Shown: positions 46,975 through 58,585, numbered from the stretch's first letter. The stretch is 64,000 nucleotides of DNA from Pholiota molesta (GCA_014925825.1 JACGCK010000028.1:124001-188000); one strand, 5' to 3'. Made by a program: numbers and translations. Notes: a model not told the origin generated them from the letters alone.

Positions 46975-48284
46975 ATGACCAGTACTCTACCCCCTCTCGT
47001 TCAAGCATTCTCGGGAGCCATTGGAAGTGCATCTGCCAATGCTCTTTCCTATCCATTCAATCTCGTCACGACGAAGCTGCAGCTGGATTCTCCAAGGCGA
47101 AGCAAAGTTCGAGGAGGAATTGTAGGAGGTGTAAATCTGTTGGCATCTATTCTGAAAAAACACGGTGTGCATGCCTTGTACGATGGTCTTTTGGCCGATA
47201 CATACGCTACCCTTTTGTCCAGGTATGTGTTGTACACGTTACCTCGCGCTTTCGAAGACTGACAATACGTTAACCAGCTTCTTTTACTTTTATTTCTATT
47301 CCTTTCTTCGATTTTTGTCAACGAAGAGATCAATTCCTATCATTGGGCGGAATACCCGATCATCGAAATCACATAAACCAACACTAATCGAAGAGCTGTT
47401 CCTAGGATTCCTTGCCGGAGTCGCATCTAGAGCTGTGTCTACACCTCTCGAAATCGTTACTCTGAAAATGCAAACTGAACGAGAAAATGATGACGACTCT
47501 GACGAAACCGACGGGGAGGTCACTGAAAACAAGGGAATCATCGATATCGTGAAACTCATTTATCAAGAGCAAGGTCTTGCGGGGTTTTGGAGGGGTGAGT
47601 TAGTGATATGCTCCACATAAATTTCCTTTTATCTCGTCGACATTAGGCTTTCAGATGTCGACCATATTGTCACTGAATCCAGCCATTACGATGGGATTTC
47701 TGCAGATGTATCGACGGACACTCGGAGTCTTCAGATCCTCCTCGCTGTCATCGTTGAAACGTGGTAATATATCGGCCCAGCTCAAACAACATGCAGGCAA
47801 CCCCAACACCAATTTACGTCCATGGGAGGCTTTCTTTGGTGGAGCAATTTCCAACTCGTTAGGTCAGGGAGTATCCTCGATATATGTGTCCTTCATTTAA
47901 CCCCCGGACACTTGTAGCGGCGACCATATTGTACCCTTTAACCCTTGGAAAGAAACGCCTTCAAGTTTCGTCTTCGGCAACCATTCGCGAAGTTCTGATC
48001 GATGCATACTCAGGAAAAGAACTAGAATTCAAGCCTTACGGATCAGTAGACAAAGGCAAAGTCGCGGAGATAACTGCTAAGGATGTCGGCGGCATAGAAG
48101 GCCTATACCAAGGTTATCAACTCAAAATCGTCAGTAACTTCCTGAGTCAAGGTGTAAGTTTTTTAGTGAAAGAAAGGTGAGCATCTAAATCCTTATCTAA
48201 CTTATCTTACTAAGGCTTTTCGCCAGAATCGAAAGATTAATCATCGCGGCATACTTCTACCGCCTCAGAAGAGGGGCGCGATAA
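46975..48284 (+). CDS. Mitochondrial-carrier-family transporter, peroxisomal nucleotide carrier type (Ant1/PMP47-like)
   Basis: Six-helix solute carrier. ATG 46975 starts MTSTLPPLVQAFSGAIGSAS, then the first carrier repeat ANALSYPFNLVTTKLQLD (P-x-x-x-x-[KR] signature, degenerate) and HGVHALYDGLLADTYATLLS, a second repeat LFLGFLAGVASRAVSTPLEI with VTLKMQ, GLAGFWRGFQMSTILSLNPA, and a third FFGGAISNSLAATILYPLTL with GKKRLQV, GGIEGLYQGYQLKIVSNFLS and the end FYRLRRGAR-stop. The degenerate signatures, the AxxYPFNLVTT start and the long loop after repeat one fit the peroxisomal ATP/AMP carriers rather than mitochondrial ones. Such carriers supply ATP for acyl-CoA activation, which suits its divergent partner, the hydroxyacyl-CoA dehydrogenase. 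Five introns, all in frame (for example 47876 region, GTCAGG...TTGTAG). Confidence 0.82.
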
Positions 48285-51200
48285 CAATCTATAACTGTTC
48301 CATTTGTTGTTCACTTCAGAAAGAAGATAATTTCAATATTAGTACGAGTATAATTGATGTGACAATGTCCAATTTTACCTGCGTTTCAAGTCAGACCAGT
48401 TGATATTCATAGTAGAAACATGGTGGAAACGCTCTACTTTTGCACCGGAAGTTGGAACTTTGAGGTCAATTCAGCATTTACCATGTCGGATAATTCCTAA
48501 ATCGGGGAGTTGATTTTAGAAGATTGCTCTGAATACTCCCAGGACTGGGTTATGAATAACTAATGTTTTTCAACTGCTCTCATACCTGTGTCCTATTTCT
48601 GACCGCTTTCATTTCCATGGAATTGGGGCTGTCACGTCTACTTTCAAGGTTTACTTAGTCCGAATTTTAGAAAGTAGGCGAAATTCCTCAGCAAGTGGCA
48701 GAAATTCCCATATAAAGTTCAGTACATTGAACAAAGGTAAATGGTAATGAGAATCAGACTGGTGGAAAGTCGGTAAATTATCGAAGCCATGCTAGAGCTC
48801 AGCGCTCCGCGCTCAGCCCCCAAAGGTGAAAGAAAGAAGAGAAAGTAAAGAGAAAAATCGAATTAGGTTGTAGATGATCGTATGTTTTGAGACATAATTT
48901 GAGGAACGTTGTACATACTTAGGATGAACGGAGGACAAAATAGCGAGTCCCAACGACGGCACGTCCTGAGTAAAAGTGACGTGTCTATTTATATCAACCC
49001 TCATGATTACCTTTTAAAGTAAACTTCCCATAGACACGTGATCGTGGAACACGGGTGTAGCGCCCGTTAAATCCGTTTGGCAAAAGCAGAGTTCTGCGTG
49101 CGCCTCACGCCGCCGAAACGCGGCGGGGCCATCGCCGCTGTATATTCAAATTTTACGCGCGCTCAACAAAGAGAATTAATTCATAACCATATTTCTAATC
49201 AATATTTCGAGGTTTTGAAGGTGGATTTGTGAACATCTAGGCGACGTGTGTGAATGCTTTCATTTGGGGGTTTCCACGACTTCAAGGTGATTCGTCGACA
49301 CTGGGAAGGACATCAGTCATCAGAAATCTAGAGATGTACGCGTCATTTCCGCTCTCCAGTAGCAGGTAAGCGGATAAGTTTCTAGAATAGATGTAGAATA
49401 GTCAGAGAAATAATGTCTAAATGAGTGAAGTAAGGGGGATGTGCTGCACGCCGTCATAGCCACCGAATGGATTGTTGTCGGTGGAAAACCGCTAGCGAAA
49501 ACGGTGAAGGGTGGCATTTATAGATCATGAGCAGCAGAGCCTGGACTCCTAACGCTTCGATGTCATCTATGAGTACGATTCTGGTGTTAACCGCCAAAAA
49601 AAGCGGTCAAACGAAGAAGGACTCACATTGCTAAAAATTAAGCAATGTTCTTCTCAAAGATAGCGACAGAGAAGGGTCTTGCGCACTGTTCGGAGCCAGA
49701 ATCGGCGTAGGCTTTATGCTATTATCGTTGGAGAAAGCCGTTTAAAAGCCCATCGGTATTGTGCAAACAACGGATCCTGTCACGAGTGAGAAGGTCTAAA
49801 ACCCTGTGAGCAACATATCTGGCCAAATCGCCAAAGCCAAAGAGGCTAGATAGACCCGAGAACAACTTGCCATCATAGGACCAGGACATATTAATCTTCG
49901 TAGGGAAACATACTCCGCGTTTGGTTCAGCAGCGATCAAAATCACGGAACCGGAATCGACGCATCCTTCCAACGTGAAGAGGTCCGGAACATGGGTGACT
50001 GCGGGCGCAGTCCAGCACTGGGCCCAAGATCAAAGTCCAAGAGTTTTTGACTATTGCATAATATCCGAGTCGTTGGGATAGAGATGGATGTATGGTTGAA
50101 CGACCGCCGTTATTATGATCTGAGGAAGCAACGATAAGGTTACGATCTAGAAAAACTAAAAGTATACTTACAAGGACCAAATCGGGAACAAACACAAGAT
50201 TTCCCATCCTCGACCGAACTAGAATAGAGTCCTAAATGCACACAATTCTTATCAGCAAGGTGATCGGTGGAAGTGGAAAAGTACGCGATAAGAGGAAAAG
50301 GCTCAGTGCTGCAAGGTATACACCCCGCAGACTTGAGAAGCGATCTCATGTTCAACCTGCCTCGTGCTTCGGACCATTTCACCTGCCTTGACCCCGTAAA
50401 TGTCTGCCAAAATCACCCCGTCCAGCCACCCCCTCCACGTCCAATCCTCGACCTCTAATTCCTCGAATCCCACCCAATCAAACACAAATGCGAAGACTCC
50501 TATGGCTCCTCCAGACTTCAAAAACCTCCAATCCCAAAATCCCAACGAAACAATGAAAGAAATACAATGAACAAAGCATGCGGGACCGAACCAGCAGAAT
50601 ATAAGCGCAACACCACACACAGGTGCATTTTTCCTTAGCGAGCTGTGCTTTTGAATGCGCTAAAAAGACTTGTATCGTTCATTTTATAAAGGATAACCAC
50701 ATCCGGGACCACCCACGCAGAGTGAACGTGTCTCAAAAAGACATCTCATTGTGGGCTTGGCTCGGAACGACCCCATGTTTGCCCTTTCAGGCATCCAAGA
50801 GTAGAGGCGCGCGTAGAAATGAATCCACGGCGCAATATTCGACTGTGCCTTTGCACCGCTGTCATTGAACTATGGACAGCGCCGCCATGGTGTACTGTCG
50901 ATGTCTGCAAACCCTCCTCCCTTTGTAGAAGAGTGCACGAGACGGAAAATGTTGGTCCAGCCTTACGATCTATCGCGTTGTGTGCTGGAGGCGACGATCG
51001 GGGAATGGACACTTTGGCAGTTCGGCGATGTTTTGCCCGTATTCGCACACCCGATTGCTCGAGGAACAAAGAAACGGAAGGCCCAGTAGAACTGGGAACG
51101 TTAAGAAGAAAGAAAGGACAAAGAGACCTCCACGCCCGCGCCCGACAAGGAGCCATAGGCCAAAAGGAAACGAAGTAAAAGAGGTTTGAAACGAGAACAA

Positions 51201-51898
51201 GAAGATACGAAGGGAAAGACTTGGGCGAAGCGAGAGAGGTAGATAAATTCGGAAGACAGGCGAGTGGGCGAAGCACAGTGCGAACACCGATGAGGGGTTG
51301 AATCGACCCTTTTACTAGGACATCTTTGCCTTCCTCTTGTTTGAAGACAACGCAAATTAAGAGTTGACTCACTGATTCTATCCCTGTCACTAGACTTACT
51401 CTCAGCAACCAGTTCTCAGCCGAAGGTTCGTCTTTTCAGACCATGTTTGCATAGGATGGTAGATCCGGGGCGGTCTTCATTCGATGATCGTTAAGGATTG
51501 CGGAGAACGTTCAACTTCGACATTCTATCGGCAGCTGGCAATCATAAAATTTGAGTAAGGCGAGTTGTCACATCATGCGTATGGCACACTTTCTGTCAGA
51601 CAGAAATTTGGGCTCACTTCAAATGGATTGTGGGAGTATGCGAGTACGGGAGGAGGAGTTTCTTAGCCTAAGCGTCACTGACTCACCAGAGAACCAAGCG
51701 TTGTCAACTTTCAGAATCGTGAGGTCACATGTTACGCGTGACTCTTGAGATCTCAGATCTGAGAGGCGGCACATGATCATTATCATGGGCATCTCAGTGG
51801 GCGCCTATTAGCTTTCGCTACTCATTCTGTCCCGATCTCAAAGATCGGAGCTAGAACACTACCATCTACATCAGTAACTCACTTTATATTACTCGGAT
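48285..51898. other. 3.6 kb without a supportable gene
   Basis: Mostly AT-rich with scattered short frames. A 220-codon open frame at 50746-51408 (-) and a hydrophobic one at 50303-50620 (-) show no domain or consistent splice sites. A TM-rich frame at 49926-50207 (-) could be a decayed membrane-protein exon. No repeats or transposase motifs noticed. The right end is the BTB-4 promoter. Confidence 0.4.
51799..51808 (+). promoter_or_regulatory. Shared BTB promoter element GGGCGCCTAT (BTB-4 copy)
   Basis: Exact GGGCGCCTAT 91 nt before the BTB-4 ATG, preceded by GCATCTCAGT, which also resembles the GCATCTT that precedes the BTB-5 copy. Confidence 0.5.
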
Positions 51899-52796
51899 AT
51901 GGACAATACGCCGATTGAGAAAGAAAAATTACTGATATCAAGCCCAGAAATCAGCTCGGAATCCCTTGATGGGAATTCGGAAGAATTACCAACCAAGGAT
52001 GGAGAATATTGGATCCTTGGAGATTTCGTAGTCTTCCAGGTACCCTCACCCAGTTAAATCACCCGTAATAAATGTTTATTATTACTTTCAGGCTGAAAAT
52101 GTCTTGTTCAGAGTTCCAAGTGCACAGTTCATCCAAAACTCGGATTTCTTCGCTACCATGTTCAATCTTCCTCAAGGAGGGGAGAATGGAGATTCCGACG
52201 AGCGTGAGGGAAAGAGTTCCAGACGGCCGATTATTCTGCCCACTATCATTACCGCATTCGACTTCCGCAGTCTTCTGAAAGCACTCTATCCACAAAAGTA
52301 AGAGCCCGATGCATAGACCAGAGCGTTGAGCTTACATACGACTCACACAAACTCATTCACCAGATATGTAGTCGCGTCCAAGCAGATTCCGTCTGGGTTA
52401 AACAAGGAGGAATTGACGTCGATTCTCAAGCTATCCACGATGTGGTATTTTCTAGATCATCGGGCGCAGGCGATCGACAAGTTATCCTCCCTACTTTATG
52501 CAGCCGAAAAAGTCGTCATTGGTAGGAAATACAAAGTCCTCAAACTACTACGTGCGGGATTTGAGACCTTGATCACAAGATATGATCCAATTGAAGACGA
52601 CGATGCAATTCTCGTAGAACCCATGACTGCGGTAAGACTCTATCGTGCTCGAGAAAAATACAAGGGCAATGGGAACCGAACTCAGTGGCAAGCACGGGAA
52701 TTCGATGCACTCCTTGCAGAGCGCTTTGGGGCCGAGCTAGAAGCTATTGGAATCGAGGAAATGGGATATACTGCGTCGAAAAATTCGCAAATGTAG
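51899..52796 (+). CDS. BTB/POZ domain protein (BTB-4)
   Basis: ATG 51899 starts MDNTPIEKEKLLISSPEISS, then GEYWILGDFVVFQ spliced to AENVLFRVPSAQFIQNSDFF, ATMFNLPQGGEN, IILPTIITAFDFRSLLKALY (POZ core), spliced to YVVASKQIPSGLNKEELTSI, LKLSTMWYFLDHRAQAIDKL, VVIGRKYKVLKLLRAGFETL, AILVEPMTAVRLYRAREKYK and the end EEMGYTASKNSQM-stop. Two introns at the positions shared by the family. No frameshift. It is clearly related to BTB-5 and BTB-6 (same leader IEKEK, same GLNKEEL/GLSKEEL and STMWYFL blocks) but more divergent than those two are from each other. Function unknown. Confidence 0.85.
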
Positions 52797-53314
52797 TTGA
52801 AGGTTTCCGATTCACCGTGCGTGTATTAGGCTACAGTTCAAGTCGATAGTGCACATGTCGGATTCAAAGTATTTTCAGATGTAAAATAGACACGATATCG
52901 GCTTCTAGCTGCTCGGATTTTTGAGGATGTCATAAAATTTCCACTGCGAGGAGAGACCTGCAGAAGTTACTAACGTCAAACACACAAGTTCTCGCCCAAC
53001 ATCGCTCTCATCGTGGCTTTTGTCCCCCTCATATTTTGCTCATGGTAGAGTCAGCATTATTTATTCGTTACTTAAATCCGACAGGCCAGCGAAGCGGGCA
53101 CGGCCCAAAAACAGCTTGCACGGTGTTCTGCAGTGAAGCTCAACGGATCATTTCATAGCAAAGCAAAGTCCACATCAGCAACACATATTTTTAGTCCATG
53201 TATTATCTAGGTAACGCCTCGTCTATGGCACGGAGCAAAAGAAGGGCTTGGATGCATAATGTGATGAGTAAGGTGGCTAAGGGATATGAAAAGATCCAAC
53301 ACTTACATTGGCTC
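52797..53314. other. Intergenic, no gene seen
   Basis: 3' flanks of BTB-4 (+) and the secreted protein (-), which converge here. Nothing else noticed. Confidence 0.5.
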
Positions 53315-53866
53315 TCAGGCCGCGGTGGTGATATCGCTGGATTGGCCGGATCCAGAGCTAGGGAAATGGTTGTTGTTTTGGCGGGATATATGTACGTGGG
53401 GGAAGCCGCCGCCGGGGAAGCCATTTTGCGAGGTGCCGCTGGGCATCGGGCCTTCCGAATCATAGGGTGCGCCGTGTGAGTTGCCGCCATACTGGCTGCC
53501 AGTGGAGGCACCACCGGGGCCAGAGCTCCCAGGCTCGCCGTACGATGGGTAGGGTTGGCCGCCATTTCCGCCGCTCTGGCCGTTGGGGGCACCGCTGGGG
53601 AAGGCGCCTTCAATGGGAGGGCCGTGTTGTCCACCATTTTGGCTACCTAAGGGTCCACCGGGGTAACCAGTGCTAGTGGGAGACCGGGTGGTCGGGGTGA
53701 TATACGAGACGGTGCTGGCAGCGGAGCTGGAGCTAGCGCCCGCAGGCTTCGTGGTTACAATCGGAATGGCAGTAAGACCGGCGCTGCTGTAAACAGCAAC
53801 ATGGGCAGCGGCATTGCTTGCAGCGAGAAGGGCTGAAAGCATGATGAATTTGGTGTTGGTGTACAT
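53315..53866 (-). CDS. Small secreted Gly/Ser/Pro-rich protein
   Basis: Single-exon frame of 183 codons. ATG 53866 starts MYTNTKFIMLSALLAASNAA, a clear signal peptide with a likely cut after AHA/AAA, then TAIPIVTTKPAGASSSSAAS and VSYITPTTRSPTSTGYPGGP, a Gly/Ser/Pro/Asn/Gln-rich body (SSGPGGASTGSQYGG, SGTSQNGFPGGGFPHVHISR) and an end SGQSSDITTAA-stop. No cysteines in the mature part and no known domain. A TATAAAG about 80 nt upstream (53944-53950, minus sense) and a short leader support a real promoter. The Ser/Thr-rich segment would be O-glycosylated; the Gly-rich repeats suggest a cell-wall or matrix protein. Role unknown. Confidence 0.6.
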   Translation of the reverse strand: MYTNTKFIMLSALLAASNAAAHVAVYSSAGLTAIPIVTTKPAGASSSSAASTVSYITPTTRSPTSTGYPGGPLGSQNGGQHGPPIEGAFPSGAPNGQSGGNGGQPYPSYGEPGSSGPGGASTGSQYGGNSHGAPYDSEGPMPSGTSQNGFPGGGFPHVHISRQNNNHFPSSGSGQSSDITTAA

Positions 53867-54520
53867 TGTGAGGGCTGGTTCAGAGCTTGAGGAGGTAATT
53901 GACTTGGGTATTTGGCAATGAATGATAGTTGATGTATCCGAGTCTTTATACCCTTTTTTAAAACTATCAGTTGCCTAATCCCCTGCTGTAGAACGCCATG
54001 CTAAAATGCTTAGTGTAAATTACTATCTTCCGGAGTCAGGCAGTAGATAAGTAATAGTGTAGCTGTCATTCTAATGTAATGGGTAGGCCGCCATTTTAGC
54101 ACCTTTTGAATGTATGTAGCGTCAAATAGTTGATATCGCATCCACTTGTTTGCAATTGATAAATGCCTACTAAATCTGTTAGCACCCACCCATCGTAAGA
54201 TACGTGCATAGAATGAGATGGGGTCATTAGATAAACCATCAACTGTGTAGCCAGCCTACACACCTCCAAGAAGTCCGCGGTATCAAGTTTCAGAGTACCT
54301 CAACTCGCAGGATACATATGAGTTAGAATCTGTTAGAATATGGTTTGTAACACGTGCGCGTGAACGCGTGAACCTCCGACTGCGCACGATCGTTATCCGA
54401 ATCGTGGCATCTTGGGCGCCTATCAGATTGCTCTCCCACCGCCCTTAAGTACCTGATCTCTCTCGTTCCCAGAGACATAGACCTGTTACCCATTCATCCC
54501 CACCACATTCAATACTCATT
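53867..54520. other. Divergent promoter region, secreted protein and BTB-5
   Basis: 654 nt. TATA-like TATAAAG (minus) at 53944-53950 for the secreted gene; the shared BTB element at 54414-54423; left arm of the inverted repeat starts near 54379. Confidence 0.5.
54414..54423 (+). promoter_or_regulatory. Shared BTB promoter element GGGCGCCTAT (BTB-5 copy)
   Basis: Exact copy 98 nt upstream of the BTB-5 ATG. Because BTB-5 and BTB-6 are recent duplicates, their two copies are not independent evidence; BTB-2 and BTB-4 are. Confidence 0.5.
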
Positions 54521-55366
54521 ATGTTCGGCAATCCCATCGAGAAGGAAAAAACACCGCTATCAAGCCAAGATAACGGCCACCGGACCAAGGACGGGGAATA
54601 TTGGATTCAAGGAGATTTTATAATTTTCGAGGTACTTCCTTTGATTCGCCCACGAATCGTTAAGCTAAACCATTATCAGGTCGAAAACTCTTTGTTCAGG
54701 GTTCCAAGTTACCAGTTCATCCGACACTCAGTCGTCTTTGCCGACATGCTCAACCTCCCCCAACGAGAACAGAAAAAAGGTGGCAGCCGCGAAGGAAGCG
54801 ACGATAAAAATCCTATCGTTCTCCCGGAAACCATTACCGCCAACGACTTCCGCAATTTCCTCAAAGCGCTCTATCCACAGTGAGCGCCAGATACCAGGCA
54901 TAAAGGTTTTCAACTAACGTAGGGCATATTCACTAGAATGGCCTTCAAGGACGTATCGTCCGGATTATCCAAGGAGGAACTGATATCAGTTCTGAAGCTG
55001 TCCACGATGTGGTATTTTCTAGAATACCGAGCGGAGGCCATCGTAAAACTACCAAGTTTTCTTACTCCTGCAGAGATGATTGCGATTGGCCGACAATATA
55101 AATGCTTCGAGTTGATGAAAGATGGAATACACAAAATAGTAGGAAGAAGTGGGGGTATTACCGACGAAGAAGCAGTTCTCATGGAACCCATGACTGCTGT
55201 GGCACTGTATCGCATTCGAGAGGAAAACTGCGCTTGCAGTGTTAAAAGGAAGTCAGAGCATGTATATACCTCCACCCGTGACCTCATTACAAAGTACCTC
55301 GACACCGACTGCGAGTTGAAATCAATCAAACAGGAGGGACTCGGTTATACTGTAACACATGCGTAG
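54521..55366 (+). CDS. BTB/POZ domain protein (BTB-5)
   Basis: ATG 54521 starts MFGNPIEKEKTPLSSQDNGH, then EYWIQGDFIIFE spliced to VENSLFRVPSYQFIRHSVVF, ADMLNLPQREQ, IVLPETITANDFRNFLKALY (POZ core), spliced (GTGAGC...CACTAG) to MAFKDVSSGLSKEELISVLK, LSTMWYFLEYRAEAIVKLPS, EMIAIGRQYKCFELMKDGIH, AVLMEPMTAVALYRIREENC and the end EGLGYTVTHA-stop. No frameshift. It is nearly the same as BTB-6 through the POZ core and helical part (VENSLFRVP, HSVVFADM, REQ..GGSREGSDDKNPIVLP) but differs after ALYR.. in the variable tail. Function unknown; interaction domain inferred from fold. Confidence 0.86.
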
Positions 55367-55652
55367 CTACAATGATTTGCAGATGTGCATTTGGTGTTTT
55401 TCTGATTGGCACAGCACATGTAGGCTCAAACGGAGGATAGACACAATAGCATATAACCACTGCCGTAGATGTTTAAATAAGTAGATACGCCCAGAAGAAA
55501 TATCGAGAAACAGGAAAAGATCGGCTGAATTCCGCATGGATGATGATAGATGATAGTCCGTCAAGTAGATAATAGTCCGTCAAAAAGGTAGATAGTCCGT
55601 ACACCTTCCTTGATCCACTGTGAAAAATTTCCGTAAAAGAAAAAAAAAAAGT

Positions 55653-58585
55653 TCAAGTTTTCCACCGATCCTCCGCAAGACCCGCGGAGACCACGAACGC
55701 CAACGCACTTCCCACTCCATCCCCGCCCTCGTCCGCGTTCTTATCCCCCTCGTATTCGCCTTCGTCGCACTCCCCATTACCCAGGGTATCTCGCAGCACC
55801 CACTTCCCCTAAAGCACCAAAGAAACCAGTCAGTCAGTCAGTCAGTCAGCCATCCACGCACGAACAGGCCACCGCCGATCGAACGACGCCGCCGGGAGAG
55901 AGCCACGCACCATATACTGCACATGCCCGACGCTGACCACGCGCAGGCGGCTCTGCTGCATCATCCGCCGCGCGTCCGCGAGCGCGAACGCCTCGCCGCG
56001 CGGCGCGGGGTACGGCGCCTTCTCGTAGGCGTCGCTGTCGCTGGAGTCAGCGGCGGCAGCGGCGGCTGCGTCGTCGTCGTCGTCGTCCGGGGGGATCCAC
56101 TGGACCTGAAGTTTTATGGTGTGCAGGTGCTTCGCTGGGGCGATGGCGTCCATGATCGAGTCCTGCAACCGCAACGTCAAATCAAAGAAGAAACCGAGTA
56201 TGTAAATAGAAAGAGTCAATGTACGCACCACGTCCGGACACGCCAGCGCACACCCGAGCACCTCCAGCCTTCCAAACAGCGTGCACGCACACTGCACGTC
56301 CGCGAGCGTCAGCTGCGCCTCGCTCACCACGAACGCCCTTAGCGTCGCCCCGTGCCGCGCGGCCATATCCAGCAAAAACCGCCTCGGCACGCTCACCCCG
56401 CCGCCCCCGCCCCCAGCGCCACGGAGCGCCAGATCCAGCCCGCGCCGCCCCACGCCGCGGTACACCGCCGCATAGGTGTACGCGTGCAGGCGGAACGTCT
56501 GCAGCCCCGCGCGCGGCACGAGCTCGTCGCGGATCCACGTCCACAGCTTCTGCGGGCCGAGCGTGTCCATCGAGCTCGTGCGCACCGTCAGGTGCCTGAG
56601 GGCCGGGAAGCCGTCGTCGCTCCCGTCGTCGTCACCGCTGTTGCTGTTGCTGCTCGTGTACCCGCCCGCGCGCTGGGTGTCCGCGCGCGGGGGGCGGTAC
56701 GGGCGGGAGTACGCGCCCGAGGCGGAGAGCAGGTACTCCGTGTCGAGCGACTGCAGGTTCGGCAGCTGCGCGAGGATCGCGGGGATCGACGCGGCCGGGG
56801 CGCCTTTGAGGCGCAGGTCCTGGAGCAGCGGCAGCTGCGCGAGCACTGAAATGAGAATCGAGGGCGGCACGCCGGCGCAGCGCTGCACACGTCGGTAAAG
56901 CCGCAGACAAAAAAACAAAACAAACAAAAACAGAAAAAAAAGCGGGGAGGGGGGGGGGAGACAAATCAACACGCACGTTCAGACGGGGGATAGAGAAACG
57001 CACTGACGCCGAGCTCGAGGTGCGTGAGCGAGCGGCCGAGGATGCCCGCCCAGCCGCCCTGCAGCACGCGCGGCGGGCCCTCCATGCACCACAGCGACAC
57101 CTTGACGAGGCCGCCGAGCGTCGCGAGCTGCGCCCACACCGCCTCGCCGAGGTCGCTGTGCGTGCGGATCGAGAGCGCGCGCAGCGGCAGCTTGCGCACG
57201 ACGCCGATGAAGGCGAGCAGCGTGTCCGCGGACGTCATGCTGTCGTCGATCCAGGTGATGGAGTACAGGTTCGTGCAGAGCGCGAGCGCGGCGAGCGCGT
57301 CCTGCGTGATGTTCGGGTAGCGCACGAGCATGCCGCGGTGGATGGTGCCTGTGGAAATAATGGGATTTAGTGTGCTGCTGCAGGGTATAAAGAAACAAAT
57401 TTGGATAAGGAAAGCGAAGTCAGTTGCCAATTGACCGCTGACCTCGCAGTGTGCGCCCTGGCCAGTGGCACCATCATCGACATTGGAAGTGACACTCCGC
57501 ATGGCCATTCAATCATACGCAAGCGCCAAGCCATTGGTGACGCTTCGTGGGAACAGATAACATCGCACTGAAGACGAGCGCAAACTATTTGTGGTTTTGA
57601 ATTTCCTAGTCCTCTAGAAGGCCAATAGGACCCCCGATGATGGTGCACACGATCAATCGTAAGAGTAGCAGGGCAATTGCCTGGCTAAGTGCATACTGCT
57701 CCAGAATCGATTGGGTGTTTTCCTATATCTCCCTTATATATCATGGCAGGTTTGCACGGGAAGTGTGCTCGGGGAATGGGCACCCAAATTTGTACGAATC
57801 AAGGTAGACGCGAAAGCGAAATCGCCGAAAAACCAAGTAGGTGAAAGGGATGCAATCAACCTTTGACCTCGCACGAGTGTGGAAATAGGACCCCCGATGC
57901 AGTGATGACAGTGCACACGATCAATCGTAAGAGTAGCAGGGCATACTGCTTTCAGAATCGATTGGGTGTTTTCCTATATCTCCTTTAATAATCACGGCAG
58001 GTTGGCACGGGTGTGCTTGGAAGAATTCGGAATGGGCACCACATTGGTACGAATCAAAGTAGACGCGAAATCGAAATCGCCGAAAACCAAGTAGGGGAAA
58101 GGGATGACGAGAATGAGCACCAAAACCGGCGTTAGACCCTGCCTGCCGCTCAAATGACCCACGAGGGAAAGAGACCAAGAAGGCAAGGGAAACAGAGCAA
58201 GGGGAAAGAAGAACGATGCGAATGGCACGGGAGAGAGGCAAGAGCTCACCTGTTTCTGTGACATGCCTAACGTAGCGCGCAAGCTCCGGGCGCGCGAGGA
58301 GGGTGGTACATGGGTGGTGGATAAACGTCTGCCAACGACAGCGTGCGTTAGTTCTAGCCAGCAATGCACACACGATAGGCCGATCGACGCACCCTGGATA
58401 TGATGCGCGAGTCGAGGGTGCGGTAGAGGAAGGGCGTGGCGAGACGGTGGAAGATCTTGCTGACGAGGGCGGCGGAGTGCCAATCTCTGCGATCGGATAG
58501 CTGGGCGAGGATGCTGGGGAGGACGTCGATGGGCAGCTCGTGGAACGGCGCCCTGAACGCGCCGCGTCTCGTCAGCGCGGGCATC
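55653..58585 (-). CDS. F-box and leucine-rich-repeat-type protein
   Basis: F-box proteins bring substrates to SCF ubiquitin ligases. ATG 58585 starts MPALTRRGAFRAPFHELPID, then the F-box: LPSILAQLSDRRDWHSAALV and SKIFHRLATPFLYRTLDSRI. After splicing, TFIHHPCTTLLARPELARYV, a 901-nt intron (57349-58249), then leucine-rich segments: LAALALCTNLYSITWIDDSM, VRKLPLRALSIRTHSDLGEA, LVKVSLWCMEGPP, SLTHLELG, LAQLPLLQDLRLKGAPAASI, LAQLPNLQSLDTEYLL, FPALRHLTVR, AGLQTFRLHAYTYAAVYRGV, FGRLEVLGCALACPDV and HLHTIKLQVQWIPPDDDDDD. A last intron at 55809-55910 gives VQYMGKWVLRDTLGN and the end LAEDRWKT-stop; unspliced, it would stop at 55842. Strongly GC-rich codons, unlike the BTB genes. Divergent from DPH5, 219 nt apart. 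Lineage-variable family; substrate unknown. Confidence 0.8.
55827..55849. repeat. (CAGT)n tetranucleotide repeat
   Basis: Nearly six copies of CAGT inside the predicted last intron of the F-box gene. Length variation here could alter the alternative, unspliced stop. Confidence 0.8.
57624..57852. repeat. Tandem repeat copy A inside F-box intron
   Basis: Begins AATAGGACCCCCGATG and ends CCAAGTAGGTGAAAGGGATG. Repeated in the same direction at 57884-58106 with small indels and substitutions. Confidence 0.85.
57884..58106. repeat. Tandem repeat copy B inside F-box intron
   Basis: Second copy of the ~225-nt unit, sharing blocks such as CACACGATCAATCGTAAGAG and ATTGGGTGTTTTCCTATATC with copy A. 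The duplication explains part of the unusual intron length. Confidence 0.85.

Larger units (their letters stand above)
54379..55580 (+). repeat. Inverted duplication, left arm (BTB-5 with flanks)
   Basis: About 1.2 kb that reappears in reverse orientation at about 61583-62716. The match covers promoter (TGCGCACGATCGTTATC, then GCATCTTGGGCGCCTATCAG), the BTB reading frame and 3' flank (GGCTGAATTCCGCAT, ACTATC-rich stretch). Coding and non-coding parts are both alike, which shows a recent DNA-level duplication. Confidence 0.75.

Noticed and set aside
50746..51408. 220-codon minus-strand open frame
   Set aside because: No recognisable motif, overlapping open frames on the other strand, odd composition; more likely chance.
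56182..57398. Arg/Ala-rich long frames on both strands over the F-box gene
   Set aside because: Typical GC-rich shadow frames; the F-box/LRR frame has conserved leucine spacing and splice sites.
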